A stretch of 18,823 nucleotides of DNA from Hydrocurvibacter sp036169815 (GTDB lineage Bacteria; Campylobacterota; Campylobacteria; Campylobacterales; Sulfurimonadaceae): NCBI GenBank assembly GCA_036169815.1, contig JAVHOA010000034.1, forward strand, positions 1-18,823, in the 5' to 3' direction. A program made the position numbers and the translations under genes. The number at the start of each line of letters is the position of its first letter. Positions within the stretch are counted from its first letter, which is position 1. The notes under the pieces are model-generated. The model had not been told where the DNA came from. It did no database searches and saw only the letters and a list, made by a program, of their open reading frames with translations. Positions 1-8,308 of the stretch are shown here, in pieces.

Positions 1-857
1 GTTATTTATCTAAAATGAGTTTTAAAAAGCAGATAGATGATAAAACCATTACGCTTATCAATGTCTATTTTTTACAGGTTTTTCTCACTTTTTGGGGTTT
101 ACTCTTAAAACCTGTCGATATCACGCTACTCTATGCGCCATCACTCTATTTTGTCATCGTCTTGCTCGTGCTCTTTGTCTCAATCATCGTAGCAAAAAAA
201 CTTTTCAAAGATCAAAAAGAGCGCTCAATCGCCACGGTTGCCGCCATCATAGGAAACACAGGAAATCTGGGAATCCCCATCAACATCGCCATTTTTGGAG
301 AGGACTCCATCCCTTATACAACTATCGTCAATCTTGTGAATGTTTTTGTTGTGTATAGCTTTGGAGTGTATTACTACTCACGCGGGAGTTTTGACGCAAA
401 GACTTCTCTTATCAACATCCTAAAACTCCCTATTTTATGGGCTGCAATAGCTGCTTTGGTTTTGAGCTTTGCGGGGTATAAACCCTCTATAATTATAGAA
501 AATATGCTGATGATGGGTGCGTATGCGTCTATGACAATGCAGCTCTTTTTGTTTGGTATTTACTTGTATGGCACAAAGATCAAAGCGCTGGATAAAACCC
601 TTTTCACACTTGTTTCAAGCATCAAATTTATCATTTTGCCACTGCTAGCTTTTGCGGTTTTGTATCCGCTTAATCTTCCCTCTATGATTAAAGGAATCGT
701 GTTTATTGAGCTGATCATGTCTCTTGCTATCGCAAATGTCAATCTCGCTTCACTCTACGACTGCGCACCGAGAGTCGTCACTGCGCTTGTATTTCTAAGC
801 TCAGTGATTTTTTTAGGCATCATCTTTGGTGCAACAAAAATAATTTCCTATTTCTAG
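1..857 (+). CDS. AEC-family (auxin efflux carrier) permease, 5' end outside the window
   Basis: This is an inner-membrane permease of the AEC family, whose bacterial members export or exchange small organic acids or amino acids; the substrate cannot be told from sequence. The reading frame is open to the left edge (codons for Tyr-Leu-Ser-Lys precede the first ATG at 15). The visible protein begins in the polar segment that follows TM1 in this family, so the real start and first membrane helix are probably cut off. The 280 residues after that ATG contain about eight to nine hydrophobic helices and the family hallmark NTGNLGIPI near residue 81, the re-entrant asparagine/glycine motif of the BASS/AEC fold. 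It ends 2 bp before the stop of the convergent purT gene. Family confidence is good; specific function is unknown. Confidence 0.82.
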   Translation, partial: YLSKMSFKKQIDDKTITLINVYFLQVFLTFWGLLLKPVDITLLYAPSLYFVIVLLVLFVSIIVAKKLFKDQKERSIATVAAIIGNTGNLGIPINIAIFGEDSIPYTTIVNLVNVFVVYSFGVYYYSRGSFDAKTSLINILKLPILWAAIAALVLSFAGYKPSIIIENMLMMGAYASMTMQLFLFGIYLYGTKIKALDKTLFTLVSSIKFIILPLLAFAVLYPLNLPSMIKGIVFIELIMSLAIANVNLASLYDCAPRVVTALVFLSSVIFLGIIFGATKIISYF

Positions 858-859
858 AT

Positions 860-2023
860 TTAAACGTCTTTAATTCCACCAATAAGCTGACGTGCTTGCT
901 CGAGTGCTGATTCTACTTCATCAAAAACAAGCGCCACTGCCATACGACGGCCGTGATGGGATTCTGGCTTTGAAAACACTCTTACAAACGAGTTGTTTGT
1001 AAAAAGTGAGTCATCCACTTCCAAAACAGGAGCAAGCGAGTGTTTTTGGGATTTAAACGCCGCAGATGCGCCCTCTCCATAAAATGTAAATCCAAGAGGC
1101 AGGCCTAAAACCGCGCGCAAATGCAGTGCAAACTCGCTTTGGCTTTGGGTGATGAGCGTTACCATCCCAGTATCGTGAGGACGTGGGCTTACTTCGCTAA
1201 AGTAAACTGTATCTCCTTTGACAAACATCTCAACTCCAAAAAGTCCGCGTCCGCCAAGACCATCTGTAATCTTTTTCGCGATTGTTTGTGCGTTTTGTTT
1301 TGCTGCTTCACTCATACGCATCGGCTGCCATGAAAACACATAATCCCCATCACGTTGCTCATGCCCGATTGGCTCACAAAACACTGTTTCTTTTCCATTG
1401 CGCACAGTAAGCATCGTGATCTCGTAATCAAAATCGATGAACGCTTCGACAATCAATTCGCTTGCATCGCCCCTTGCTTCTTTTGCCATCTCCCAAGAGT
1501 TTGCAATATCTTCGGCTTTTCTCGCAACACTTTGTCCATGTCCAGAAGAGCTCATAACAGGTTTAATAACACATGGAAATCCCAAACGCTGCGCTGCTGC
1601 TTTGAGCTCTTCAAGCGTACTTACAAACTCATAAGGACCCGTTTTGAGGCCTAAATCTTCAGCTGCAAATCGTCGAATATTTTTTCTGTTCATTGTTTTG
1701 TTGACCGCATCTGCATTTGGAATAACATTGAAACCCTCTGCTTGTGCATCAAAAAGCGCATCAATACTAATGGCTTCAATCTCTGGCAAAATAAAATCTG
1801 GCTTTTCTCGTCGAATAATCTCTAAAATTGCCTCTTTGTCTTGCATGTTGACAACATAACTTCTGTGTGCGACATGGTGCGCTGGAGCATTTTGGTATCT
1901 GTCCACCGCGATCACTTCAAGCCCTAAACGCTGCGCTTCTATGGCTACCTCTTTGCCTAATTCACCAGAACCTAAAAGCATAATACGCTTTGAATTACTT
2001 TTTAATGGAGCAGAAAATTGCAT
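860..2023 (-). CDS. purT: Formate-dependent phosphoribosylglycinamide formyltransferase (GAR transformylase 2)
   Basis: PurT makes formyl-GAR from GAR, formate and ATP, the third step of de novo purine synthesis, without needing formyl-tetrahydrofolate. The protein matches the E. coli enzyme from end to end: the N-terminal nucleotide-binding signature RIMLLGSGELGKEVAIEAQR, the ATP-grasp segment with PCVIKPVMSSSGHGQS, and the C-terminal catalytic stretch VYFSEVSPRPHDTGMVTL containing metal-binding Glu. The frame is open up to 2074, but I place the start at ATG 2023: an AGGA ribosome-binding site sits 6 nt upstream, the 387-residue product fits the family, and the 17 extra codons are unlike any PurT N-terminus. 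A promoter-like TACAAT lies just upstream. It is transcribed leftward, convergent with the permease gene. Confidence 0.96.
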   Translation of the reverse strand: MQFSAPLKSNSKRIMLLGSGELGKEVAIEAQRLGLEVIAVDRYQNAPAHHVAHRSYVVNMQDKEAILEIIRREKPDFILPEIEAISIDALFDAQAEGFNVIPNADAVNKTMNRKNIRRFAAEDLGLKTGPYEFVSTLEELKAAAQRLGFPCVIKPVMSSSGHGQSVARKAEDIANSWEMAKEARGDASELIVEAFIDFDYEITMLTVRNGKETVFCEPIGHEQRDGDYVFSWQPMRMSEAAKQNAQTIAKKITDGLGGRGLFGVEMFVKGDTVYFSEVSPRPHDTGMVTLITQSQSEFALHLRAVLGLPLGFTFYGEGASAAFKSQKHSLAPVLEVDDSLFTNNSFVRVFSKPESHHGRRMAVALVFDEVESALEQARQLIGGIKDV

Positions 2024-2050
2024 AAAAAATCCTATGTTAAAATTGGCGTT

Positions 2051-2056
2051 ATTGTA
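2051..2056 (-). promoter_or_regulatory. Probable -10 box of purT promoter
   Basis: Reading leftward, TACAAT lies 27 nt before the chosen purT start. It is preceded by a repeated TTTTGAC element (7-bp direct repeat AGTCAAA on the + strand, 2062-2080, about 2.7 copies). Campylobacterota sigma-70 promoters often lack a -35 box and use periodic T-rich DNA instead, which this repeat resembles. A start of transcription near 2044 would give a short leader and would exclude the longer frame as coding. Confidence 0.5.
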
Positions 2057-2096
2057 ACATAAGTCAAAAGTCAAAAGTCATACGTCAGATGAGAGG

Positions 2097-2870
2097 TTAG
2101 AGGAGATTTTTAAAGTTTTTAAGCGTAAAAAGCTTCAAGTTTTCACTTTTTAGCGCTTTGACTTCTGTTGAAAAACCACTCTTTGCAACAAGCACAAAAA
2201 TATCAGCTTGAATCTTTGTTTTTTCTGAGAGCTCTTGAAGTTTTGTGATTTCACTTTTTTTCACTTTTGCATTGGAATACTTACATGTACCGATAATATT
2301 TTTTCCCAAAGCAGTTTTTGCGTAAATATCTATGACGCAGTCTCTATCCCAATACTGCCCAATCTCGACGATTTTGTCCTCTTCAAAGTTTTTACTTAAG
2401 AGTGCGTAAGAGAGCTCTTGAAATACCGCTTCTCTAAACTCACCAATCTTGTTTTCATAGCGAGTGTTGAATTCAGCGTAGTTTCCCTCTTTGATACCTT
2501 TGAAAATAGGCGCAACAAAAGCAAACCAAAAACGCAAAAATGGAGTTGTAAAGAGAAGTTTATCACTCACGCGTTCATCATCGACCCAGCTTGTAAAAAT
2601 TTTTCTTGATTTTTGTAGTCTTACAATGTGCGTATCCATCAGCGCTTGTGCAATCTCACTTGCGTTAGCGTCAGAGATACGCGCACGCTTAAAAGCAGAA
2701 TGAATCCGTCCATCTCCAAGCGCAAGACCACTAAGAATTGCAGTATTTTCTACGTCAACAAGTAAAGAAACCTGTTTATGTAGAAAATTATAGTTGGTTA
2801 AAATATCCGTTTTTATGAGCTCTTCAAGTGGTTTAGAGGTATCTATCTTGATTTTAGCTCCACCAAACAC
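2097..2870 (-). CDS. DUF234-domain protein (PD-(D/E)XK-like C-terminus), start uncertain
   Basis: The protein resembles the C-terminal DUF234 part of archaeal-type ATPases, without the ATPase domain. Seen: a winged-helix-like N-terminal half; the DUF234-like core TTPFLRFWFAFVAP (residues 108-121); and a nuclease-fold region with YWDRDCVIDIY (173-183) followed by IIGTCKY (192-198). In DUF234 and PD-(D/E)XK proteins the second motif is normally (G)ECK; here Thr195 replaces the acidic residue, so nuclease activity is doubtful. The given start is a GTG with a poor ribosome-binding site. The frame stays open upstream to about 2990 and reads like protein (LCEQFASFYTNNKFEDFEKA directly before the GTG region) but has no ATG, GTG or TTG; an ATG at 2943 is out of frame by one base. 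The gene may therefore start at a rare codon, begin late, or be damaged. Function unknown. Confidence 0.6.
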   Translation of the reverse strand: MFGGAKIKIDTSKPLEELIKTDILTNYNFLHKQVSLLVDVENTAILSGLALGDGRIHSAFKRARISDANASEIAQALMDTHIVRLQKSRKIFTSWVDDERVSDKLLFTTPFLRFWFAFVAPIFKGIKEGNYAEFNTRYENKIGEFREAVFQELSYALLSKNFEEDKIVEIGQYWDRDCVIDIYAKTALGKNIIGTCKYSNAKVKKSEITKLQELSEKTKIQADIFVLVAKSGFSTEVKALKSENLKLFTLKNFKNLL

Positions 2871-3011
2871 CGTAAAATACTCAATCGCTTTTTCGAAATC
2901 TTCAAACTTGTTATTTGTATAAAATGAGGCAAACTGCTCACATAAAGGGGTATTAATTAAAAAAATAGGAAAGCCTTTTGCTGGTTTTTTTTAGGTATTA
3001 ATAAAATTATA

Positions 3012-3152
3012 TCAGATTAAAGAAGAATGAAGGATTACAACAGAGTTTATAGGGACTGTAAAAATATCTACTTTGATTTTTGTTTTGTCTGCGAGTTCTT
3101 GTAGTTTTGCAATCTCGCTTTTTTTGAGCATTATAAAATAGACTTCTTGCAT
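3012..3152 (-). pseudogene. Remnant of a second DUF234-type gene (C-terminal fragment)
   Basis: Reading leftward from ATG 3152, 46 codons are open and end at TGA 3012-3014. Residues 10-31 (KKSEIAKLQELADKTKIKVD plus IF) match the C-terminal part of the neighbouring DUF234 protein (KKSEITKLQELSEKTKIQAD plus IF) at 17 of 22 positions, and the DNA at about 3062-3128 aligns without gaps with about 2198-2263. Similarity stops on both sides: the tail (VPINSVVILHSS) is unrelated. The order on the minus strand, fragment then full gene, fits an old tandem duplication whose upstream copy was mostly deleted. It may be untranslated. It is the main content of the long gap before the DnaA boxes. Confidence 0.65.
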
Positions 3153-3153
3153 A

Positions 3154-3272
3154 TTATTCACACTGTTCACATAAGTTTTATTTTTTATTCACATCTCTTT
3201 TTTTGCCTATTTAATTTGATTTTACTGAAGTTAATGATATTATTCACATTAGTTATTCACATACCATTCACT
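3154..3272 (+). other. oriC1: cluster of six DnaA boxes upstream of dnaA
   Basis: Four perfect TTATTCACA 9-mers lie at 3154-3162, 3185-3193, 3240-3248 and 3253-3261. Two variants accompany them, CTGTTCACA at 3163-3171 and CCATTCACT at 3264-3272. All six point the same way. The ATTCAC core is the form known for epsilonproteobacterial DnaA boxes, as opposed to TTATCCACA of E. coli. Between the two groups is an AT-rich stretch (3194-3239). Position directly before dnaA matches the oriC1 half of the bipartite origins described in Helicobacter and relatives. Confidence 0.85.
3235..3243 (+). promoter_or_regulatory. Probable dnaA promoter (extended -10)
   Basis: TGATATTAT reads as an extended -10 (TGn followed by TATTAT at 3238-3243), 41 nt before the dnaA start. 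It overlaps the DnaA box at 3240-3248 and is followed by two more boxes, so DnaA bound here would cover the promoter. This suggests autorepression, known for dnaA genes in other bacteria; here it is inferred from position only. Confidence 0.45.
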
Positions 3273-3283
3273 TAAGGCACTTT

Positions 3284-4600
3284 ATGAATATTGGCGAAAA
3301 AATCCTTCTCAAACTCAAAGAGGAGATTGCTGATGTAGAGTATCAACGCTATATCAAACAACTCAAATTCGATGATAAAAACTCTAGTAGCGATAATGCT
3401 ATTTTTTATGCACCAAATACACTTATTGCAAACTACATAAAAACAAAATTTGCAGAAAAAATATCCCATCTTTTTGAAGTTTACGGCCCAAATAAACTGC
3501 ATGTACTCATCACAATACCCTCAAAATTGGAATCTCAAACAAAAGAGATAAAAAATAGTATTGATAAAGAGAAAATAAAACACTCAATGCTCAACCCTTC
3601 ACACACTTTTGATAATTTTGTTGTTGGTGGTTCAAACCAGTTTGCTTATGCGGCGGCAAAAAGTGTGAGTGAAAAACCAGGAGGCATATATAACCCTCTT
3701 TTTATCTATGGCGGTGTTGGAATTGGTAAAACTCACCTTATGCAAGCTGTGGGAAATGTTCTACAAAATCAGGGTAAAAATGTTATTTACACCTCTGTAG
3801 AACAGTTTTTAAACGATTTTCTGCGTCATCTTAGAAATGGAAATATGGACAGATTTAAAGACAAATACAGAAAATGTGATGTTTTACTTATTGATGATAT
3901 TCAGTTTTTGAGTAACAAAGACTCTCTTCAAGAGGAGTTTTTTCACACTTTTGAAGCGCTAAAAAATGAAAAAAAGCAGATTATTATTACCTCAGACAAA
4001 CATCCAAAACAGATAGGTGGTCTTGAAGAACGTTTAAAAAGTCGCTTTGAATGGGGACTTATCGCAGATATTCAGCCACCAGAACTTGAAACGAAAATCA
4101 ATATCATCAAGAAAAAATGCGAAATAAACCGTATAAAACTCAATAATGATGTTATCAACTACATTGCTACAATTATCGAAAGCAATGCGCGCGAGATTGA
4201 GGGAATACTTTCAAAACTCCATGCATATGCAAAACTCATGAATATCGATATCAATATAGAGTTTGCAAAAAATGTTTTGAAAGAGCAACAACGCGAAAAT
4301 AGAGCCAATATCACAATTGACCTTATTATGGATATTGTAGCAAAAGAGCTCAATGTCAAACCAAGCGAAATCAAATCAAAAAGCAGATCAAAAAATATTG
4401 TCTATGCAAGACGAATTGCTATCTTTTTATGTCGCGACCTTACCACAAACTCAATGCCTCAGCTTGCACAATACTTTGGTATGAAAGATCATACAGCTAT
4501 TTCACACACTATGAAAAAAATTAATGAACTTATTAAAGATGATGAAGATTTTAAAACAAAAATAGAAGAGCTTAATAATAAGATAAAATCCTCTTCCTAA
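3284..4600 (+). CDS. dnaA: Chromosomal replication initiator protein DnaA
   Basis: DnaA binds DnaA boxes and melts the origin to load the DnaB helicase. The 438-residue protein has all four domains: a helical domain I (about 1-75) for helicase and regulator contacts; a short linker (about 80-105); the AAA+ domain with Walker A GGVGIGKT (143-150), Walker B LLIDDIQF (201-208), sensor I ITSD (235-238), the arginine-finger segment LKSRFEWG with Arg254, and sensor II NAREIEG (301-307); and the DNA-binding domain with the DnaA signature QLAQYFGMKDHTAISHTMKK (393-412). The ATG follows AAGG (3274-3277) at 6 nt. It is flanked by DnaA-box clusters on both sides, the arrangement of bipartite epsilonproteobacterial origins. 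Confidence 0.99.
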   Translation: MNIGEKILLKLKEEIADVEYQRYIKQLKFDDKNSSSDNAIFYAPNTLIANYIKTKFAEKISHLFEVYGPNKLHVLITIPSKLESQTKEIKNSIDKEKIKHSMLNPSHTFDNFVVGGSNQFAYAAAKSVSEKPGGIYNPLFIYGGVGIGKTHLMQAVGNVLQNQGKNVIYTSVEQFLNDFLRHLRNGNMDRFKDKYRKCDVLLIDDIQFLSNKDSLQEEFFHTFEALKNEKKQIIITSDKHPKQIGGLEERLKSRFEWGLIADIQPPELETKINIIKKKCEINRIKLNNDVINYIATIIESNAREIEGILSKLHAYAKLMNIDINIEFAKNVLKEQQRENRANITIDLIMDIVAKELNVKPSEIKSKSRSKNIVYARRIAIFLCRDLTTNSMPQLAQYFGMKDHTAISHTMKKINELIKDDEDFKTKIEELNNKIKSSS

Positions 4601-4640
4601 TGAAAAAAAGATTTACATGTTAGGCAATTGAAAAAAAAGA

Positions 4641-4646
4641 TATAAT
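4641..4646 (+). promoter_or_regulatory. Probable dnaN promoter -10 (TATAAT)
   Basis: A perfect TATAAT preceded by an A-rich run lies 41 nt after the dnaA stop and 146 nt before dnaN. Transcription would begin near 4653, inside the first DnaA boxes of oriC2, and would cross the unwinding region, so dnaN expression and origin state could influence each other (inference). Confidence 0.45.
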
Positions 4647-4652
4647 TTGATA

Positions 4653-4734
4653 AGTGAAAAGATGTGAAAGTTGCTCGTATGGAAATTCACATCAATGTAT
4701 GGCTGTGTGACGGGAAAAAATTGATTTTTTCACA
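4653..4734. other. oriC2: DnaA-box cluster between dnaA and dnaN
   Basis: Four box-like sites are visible: AGTGAAAAG (4653-4661) and TGTGAAAGT (4663-4671), both read on the minus strand as TTCAC-core sites, and AAATTCACA (4683-4691) and TTTTTCACA (4726-4734) on the plus strand. They are less perfect than the oriC1 boxes. The last one points toward the GC-rich block, DnaA-trio repeats and AT-rich stretch that follow, as in origins where the unwinding element lies downstream of dnaA. Confidence 0.7.
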
Positions 4735-4740
4735 TACGCA

Positions 4741-4782
4741 CAACCCCCTACTACTACATACTAAAAATTTAAAAAATAAATA
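4741..4782. other. Candidate origin-unwinding element: GC block, DnaA-trios and AT-rich DUE
   Basis: After the last DnaA box comes a C-rich block (CAACCCCC, 4741-4748), then three perfect CTA trinucleotides (4748-4756, opposite strand 3'-GAT-5' repeats), then less regular triplets and a run of almost pure A/T to 4782. DnaA box, short GC-rich spacer, DnaA-trios and AT-rich DNA in this order is the basal unwinding system described for bacterial origins. It ends just before the dnaN ribosome-binding site AGGA (4783 region). No experiment is visible here; this is pattern recognition. Confidence 0.72.
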
Positions 4783-4791
4783 GGAAATATC

Positions 4792-5859
4792 ATGAAAATT
4801 ACAATAGGTAAATCTATTCTTGAAAATATACTTTTAGCTTCCCAACCCTTTTTAGAAAAAAAAGATACTTCACAAATAACTTCTCATGTCTATATAAAAG
4901 TTGAAAACTCTGTTTTAACACTTAAAGCAACAGACTATGAAATAGGCTTACATGTAAGAATAGATCAGGTTCATGCTTTAGAAGATGGGGAAGTTACAGC
5001 CAATGGAAAAAAACTTTTAGATATCATCAGAATTTTAAAAGATAAAGAAGTTACCTTAGAAACTAAAAATGAAACACTCCATATTACTCAAGCGAACTCT
5101 AAATTTAAACTTCCAACATTTTTATCAAATGAGTTTCCAGCATTTCCAGAATATGAAAATAAACCAAAAATCTCTATTGACTCACATACTCTCATTGAAT
5201 CACTCAAAAAAATAACACCCGCAATTGATTCAAATAATCCTAAATTTGAGCTCAATGGTGCCCTAATCGATATAAAAAATGAAAGTATCTCTTTTGTTTC
5301 AACAGATACAAGACGCTTAGCACTAGTTACGATTGCAAATGCAACTGAAAATGAACTTTCTCTTATTATTCCAAAAAAAGCAATTATAGAGATTCAAAAA
5401 CTCTTTTTTGACAATATTGAAATTTACTATGACAACACTTATCTTATTATTCACTCAAATCAGTACACTTTTTTTACAAAACTAATTAATGGAAAATTTC
5501 CAGATTATTCAAGAATTATTCCAAAAGAGATAGCAAAAACTATTGTTCTTCCAAAAAGTATTATTATCGATTCTATCAAACAGATTACAACGATTTCAAA
5601 TGATATGAAGATTACACTTTTCAAAGAGACAATCACTTTTGAGAGTTTAAGCAATGACAATATCGAAGCGAAAACTGAGATAACACATGAAACAAATTTT
5701 GAAGAAGCTTTTGTTATAGCAGTAAACAGCAGATATATTTTAGATTTTCTTTCTCAAATAGATTCTCAAGAATTTGAAATAGGATTTAATAACTCAAACC
5801 TTCCATTTACCCTTTCAAACAATAATTTTAAAACAATTGTTATGCCTATCGTAATCTAA
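4792..5859 (+). CDS. dnaN: DNA polymerase III subunit beta (sliding clamp)
   Basis: The beta clamp is a ring-shaped homodimer that encircles DNA and tethers polymerase III and other partners. The 355-residue length is normal for the family. The protein shows the three-domain clamp pattern: FKLPTFLSNEFPAFP closing domain 1, the domain-2 segment GALIDIKNESISFVSTDTRR with the SxDxRRL signature typical of clamps, NGKFPDYSRIIP in the second half, and the C-terminal MPIVI, a form of the MPMRL-type end that lines the partner-binding pocket. The ATG follows TAGGA by 6 nt. It lies immediately after oriC2 and is followed by a stem-loop terminator. A perfect CTTACATGTAAG palindrome lies inside (codons for Leu-His-Val). 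Confidence 0.98.
   Translation: MKITIGKSILENILLASQPFLEKKDTSQITSHVYIKVENSVLTLKATDYEIGLHVRIDQVHALEDGEVTANGKKLLDIIRILKDKEVTLETKNETLHITQANSKFKLPTFLSNEFPAFPEYENKPKISIDSHTLIESLKKITPAIDSNNPKFELNGALIDIKNESISFVSTDTRRLALVTIANATENELSLIIPKKAIIEIQKLFFDNIEIYYDNTYLIIHSNQYTFFTKLINGKFPDYSRIIPKEIAKTIVLPKSIIIDSIKQITTISNDMKITLFKETITFESLSNDNIEAKTEITHETNFEEAFVIAVNSRYILDFLSQIDSQEFEIGFNNSNLPFTLSNNNFKTIVMPIVI
4947..4958. repeat. Dispersed palindrome CTTACATGTAAG, copy in dnaN
   Basis: Perfect 12-bp palindrome within dnaN, read in the frame TTA-CAT-GTA (Leu-His-Val). It is one of six perfect copies in the window; see the finding on the dispersed motif. Confidence 0.85.
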
Positions 5860-5867
5860 ACTCTCAA

Positions 5868-5895
5868 AAAAGAGTCCAAAATAGGCTCTTTTCTT
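5868..5895 (+). terminator. Intrinsic terminator after dnaN
   Basis: AAAAGAGTCC (5868-5877) pairs with GGCTCTTTT (5884-5892) as a 9-bp stem with one bulged T around an AAAATA loop, followed by a T-rich tail. It begins 8 nt after the dnaN stop. It should separate dnaN from gyrB, which has its own promoter-like TAAAAT downstream. Confidence 0.7.
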
Positions 5896-5936
5896 GCAAT
5901 TTGTCATAAAAAATCTTTCTCTTATTAATATTTCGT

Positions 5937-5942
5937 TAAAAT
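5937..5942 (+). promoter_or_regulatory. Possible gyrB promoter -10
   Basis: TAAAAT in a strongly A/T-rich context, 30 nt before the gyrB start and just after the dnaN terminator. No -35 box is visible, as is usual in this group. The gyrB ribosome-binding site GGAG is at 5964-5967, 5 nt before the ATG. Confidence 0.35.
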
Positions 5943-5972
5943 AAAAACAATTTATTCTCTCTTGGAGCAATT

Positions 5973-8303
<2,331 letters not shown>

Positions 8304-8308
8304 ATTCT

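Noticed and set aside
1121..1859. Plus-strand open frames opposite purT
   Set aside because: They mirror the codon pattern of the well-conserved purT gene and show no recognisable protein features or ribosome-binding sites.
2024..2074. 17-codon N-terminal extension of purT up to ATG 2074
   Set aside because: The extension is unlike PurT proteins, contains the likely -10 box, and the internal ATG at 2023 has a well-placed AGGA.
2062..2080. Short tandem repeat AGTCAAA as a possible iteron or operator
   Set aside because: Fewer than three copies, directly next to the purT -10; better explained as the upstream part of the promoter.
2945..2995. Imperfect A/T-rich inverted repeat (A7 ... T8) that could be a terminator
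   Set aside because: The G/C core of the stem is only two to three pairs with a bulge, and no transcript is expected to end there on the plus strand; too weak to call.
4596..4625. CCTAA...TTAGG inverted repeat after dnaA as a terminator
   Set aside because: Five pairs around an 18-nt loop with no T tract; not convincing.
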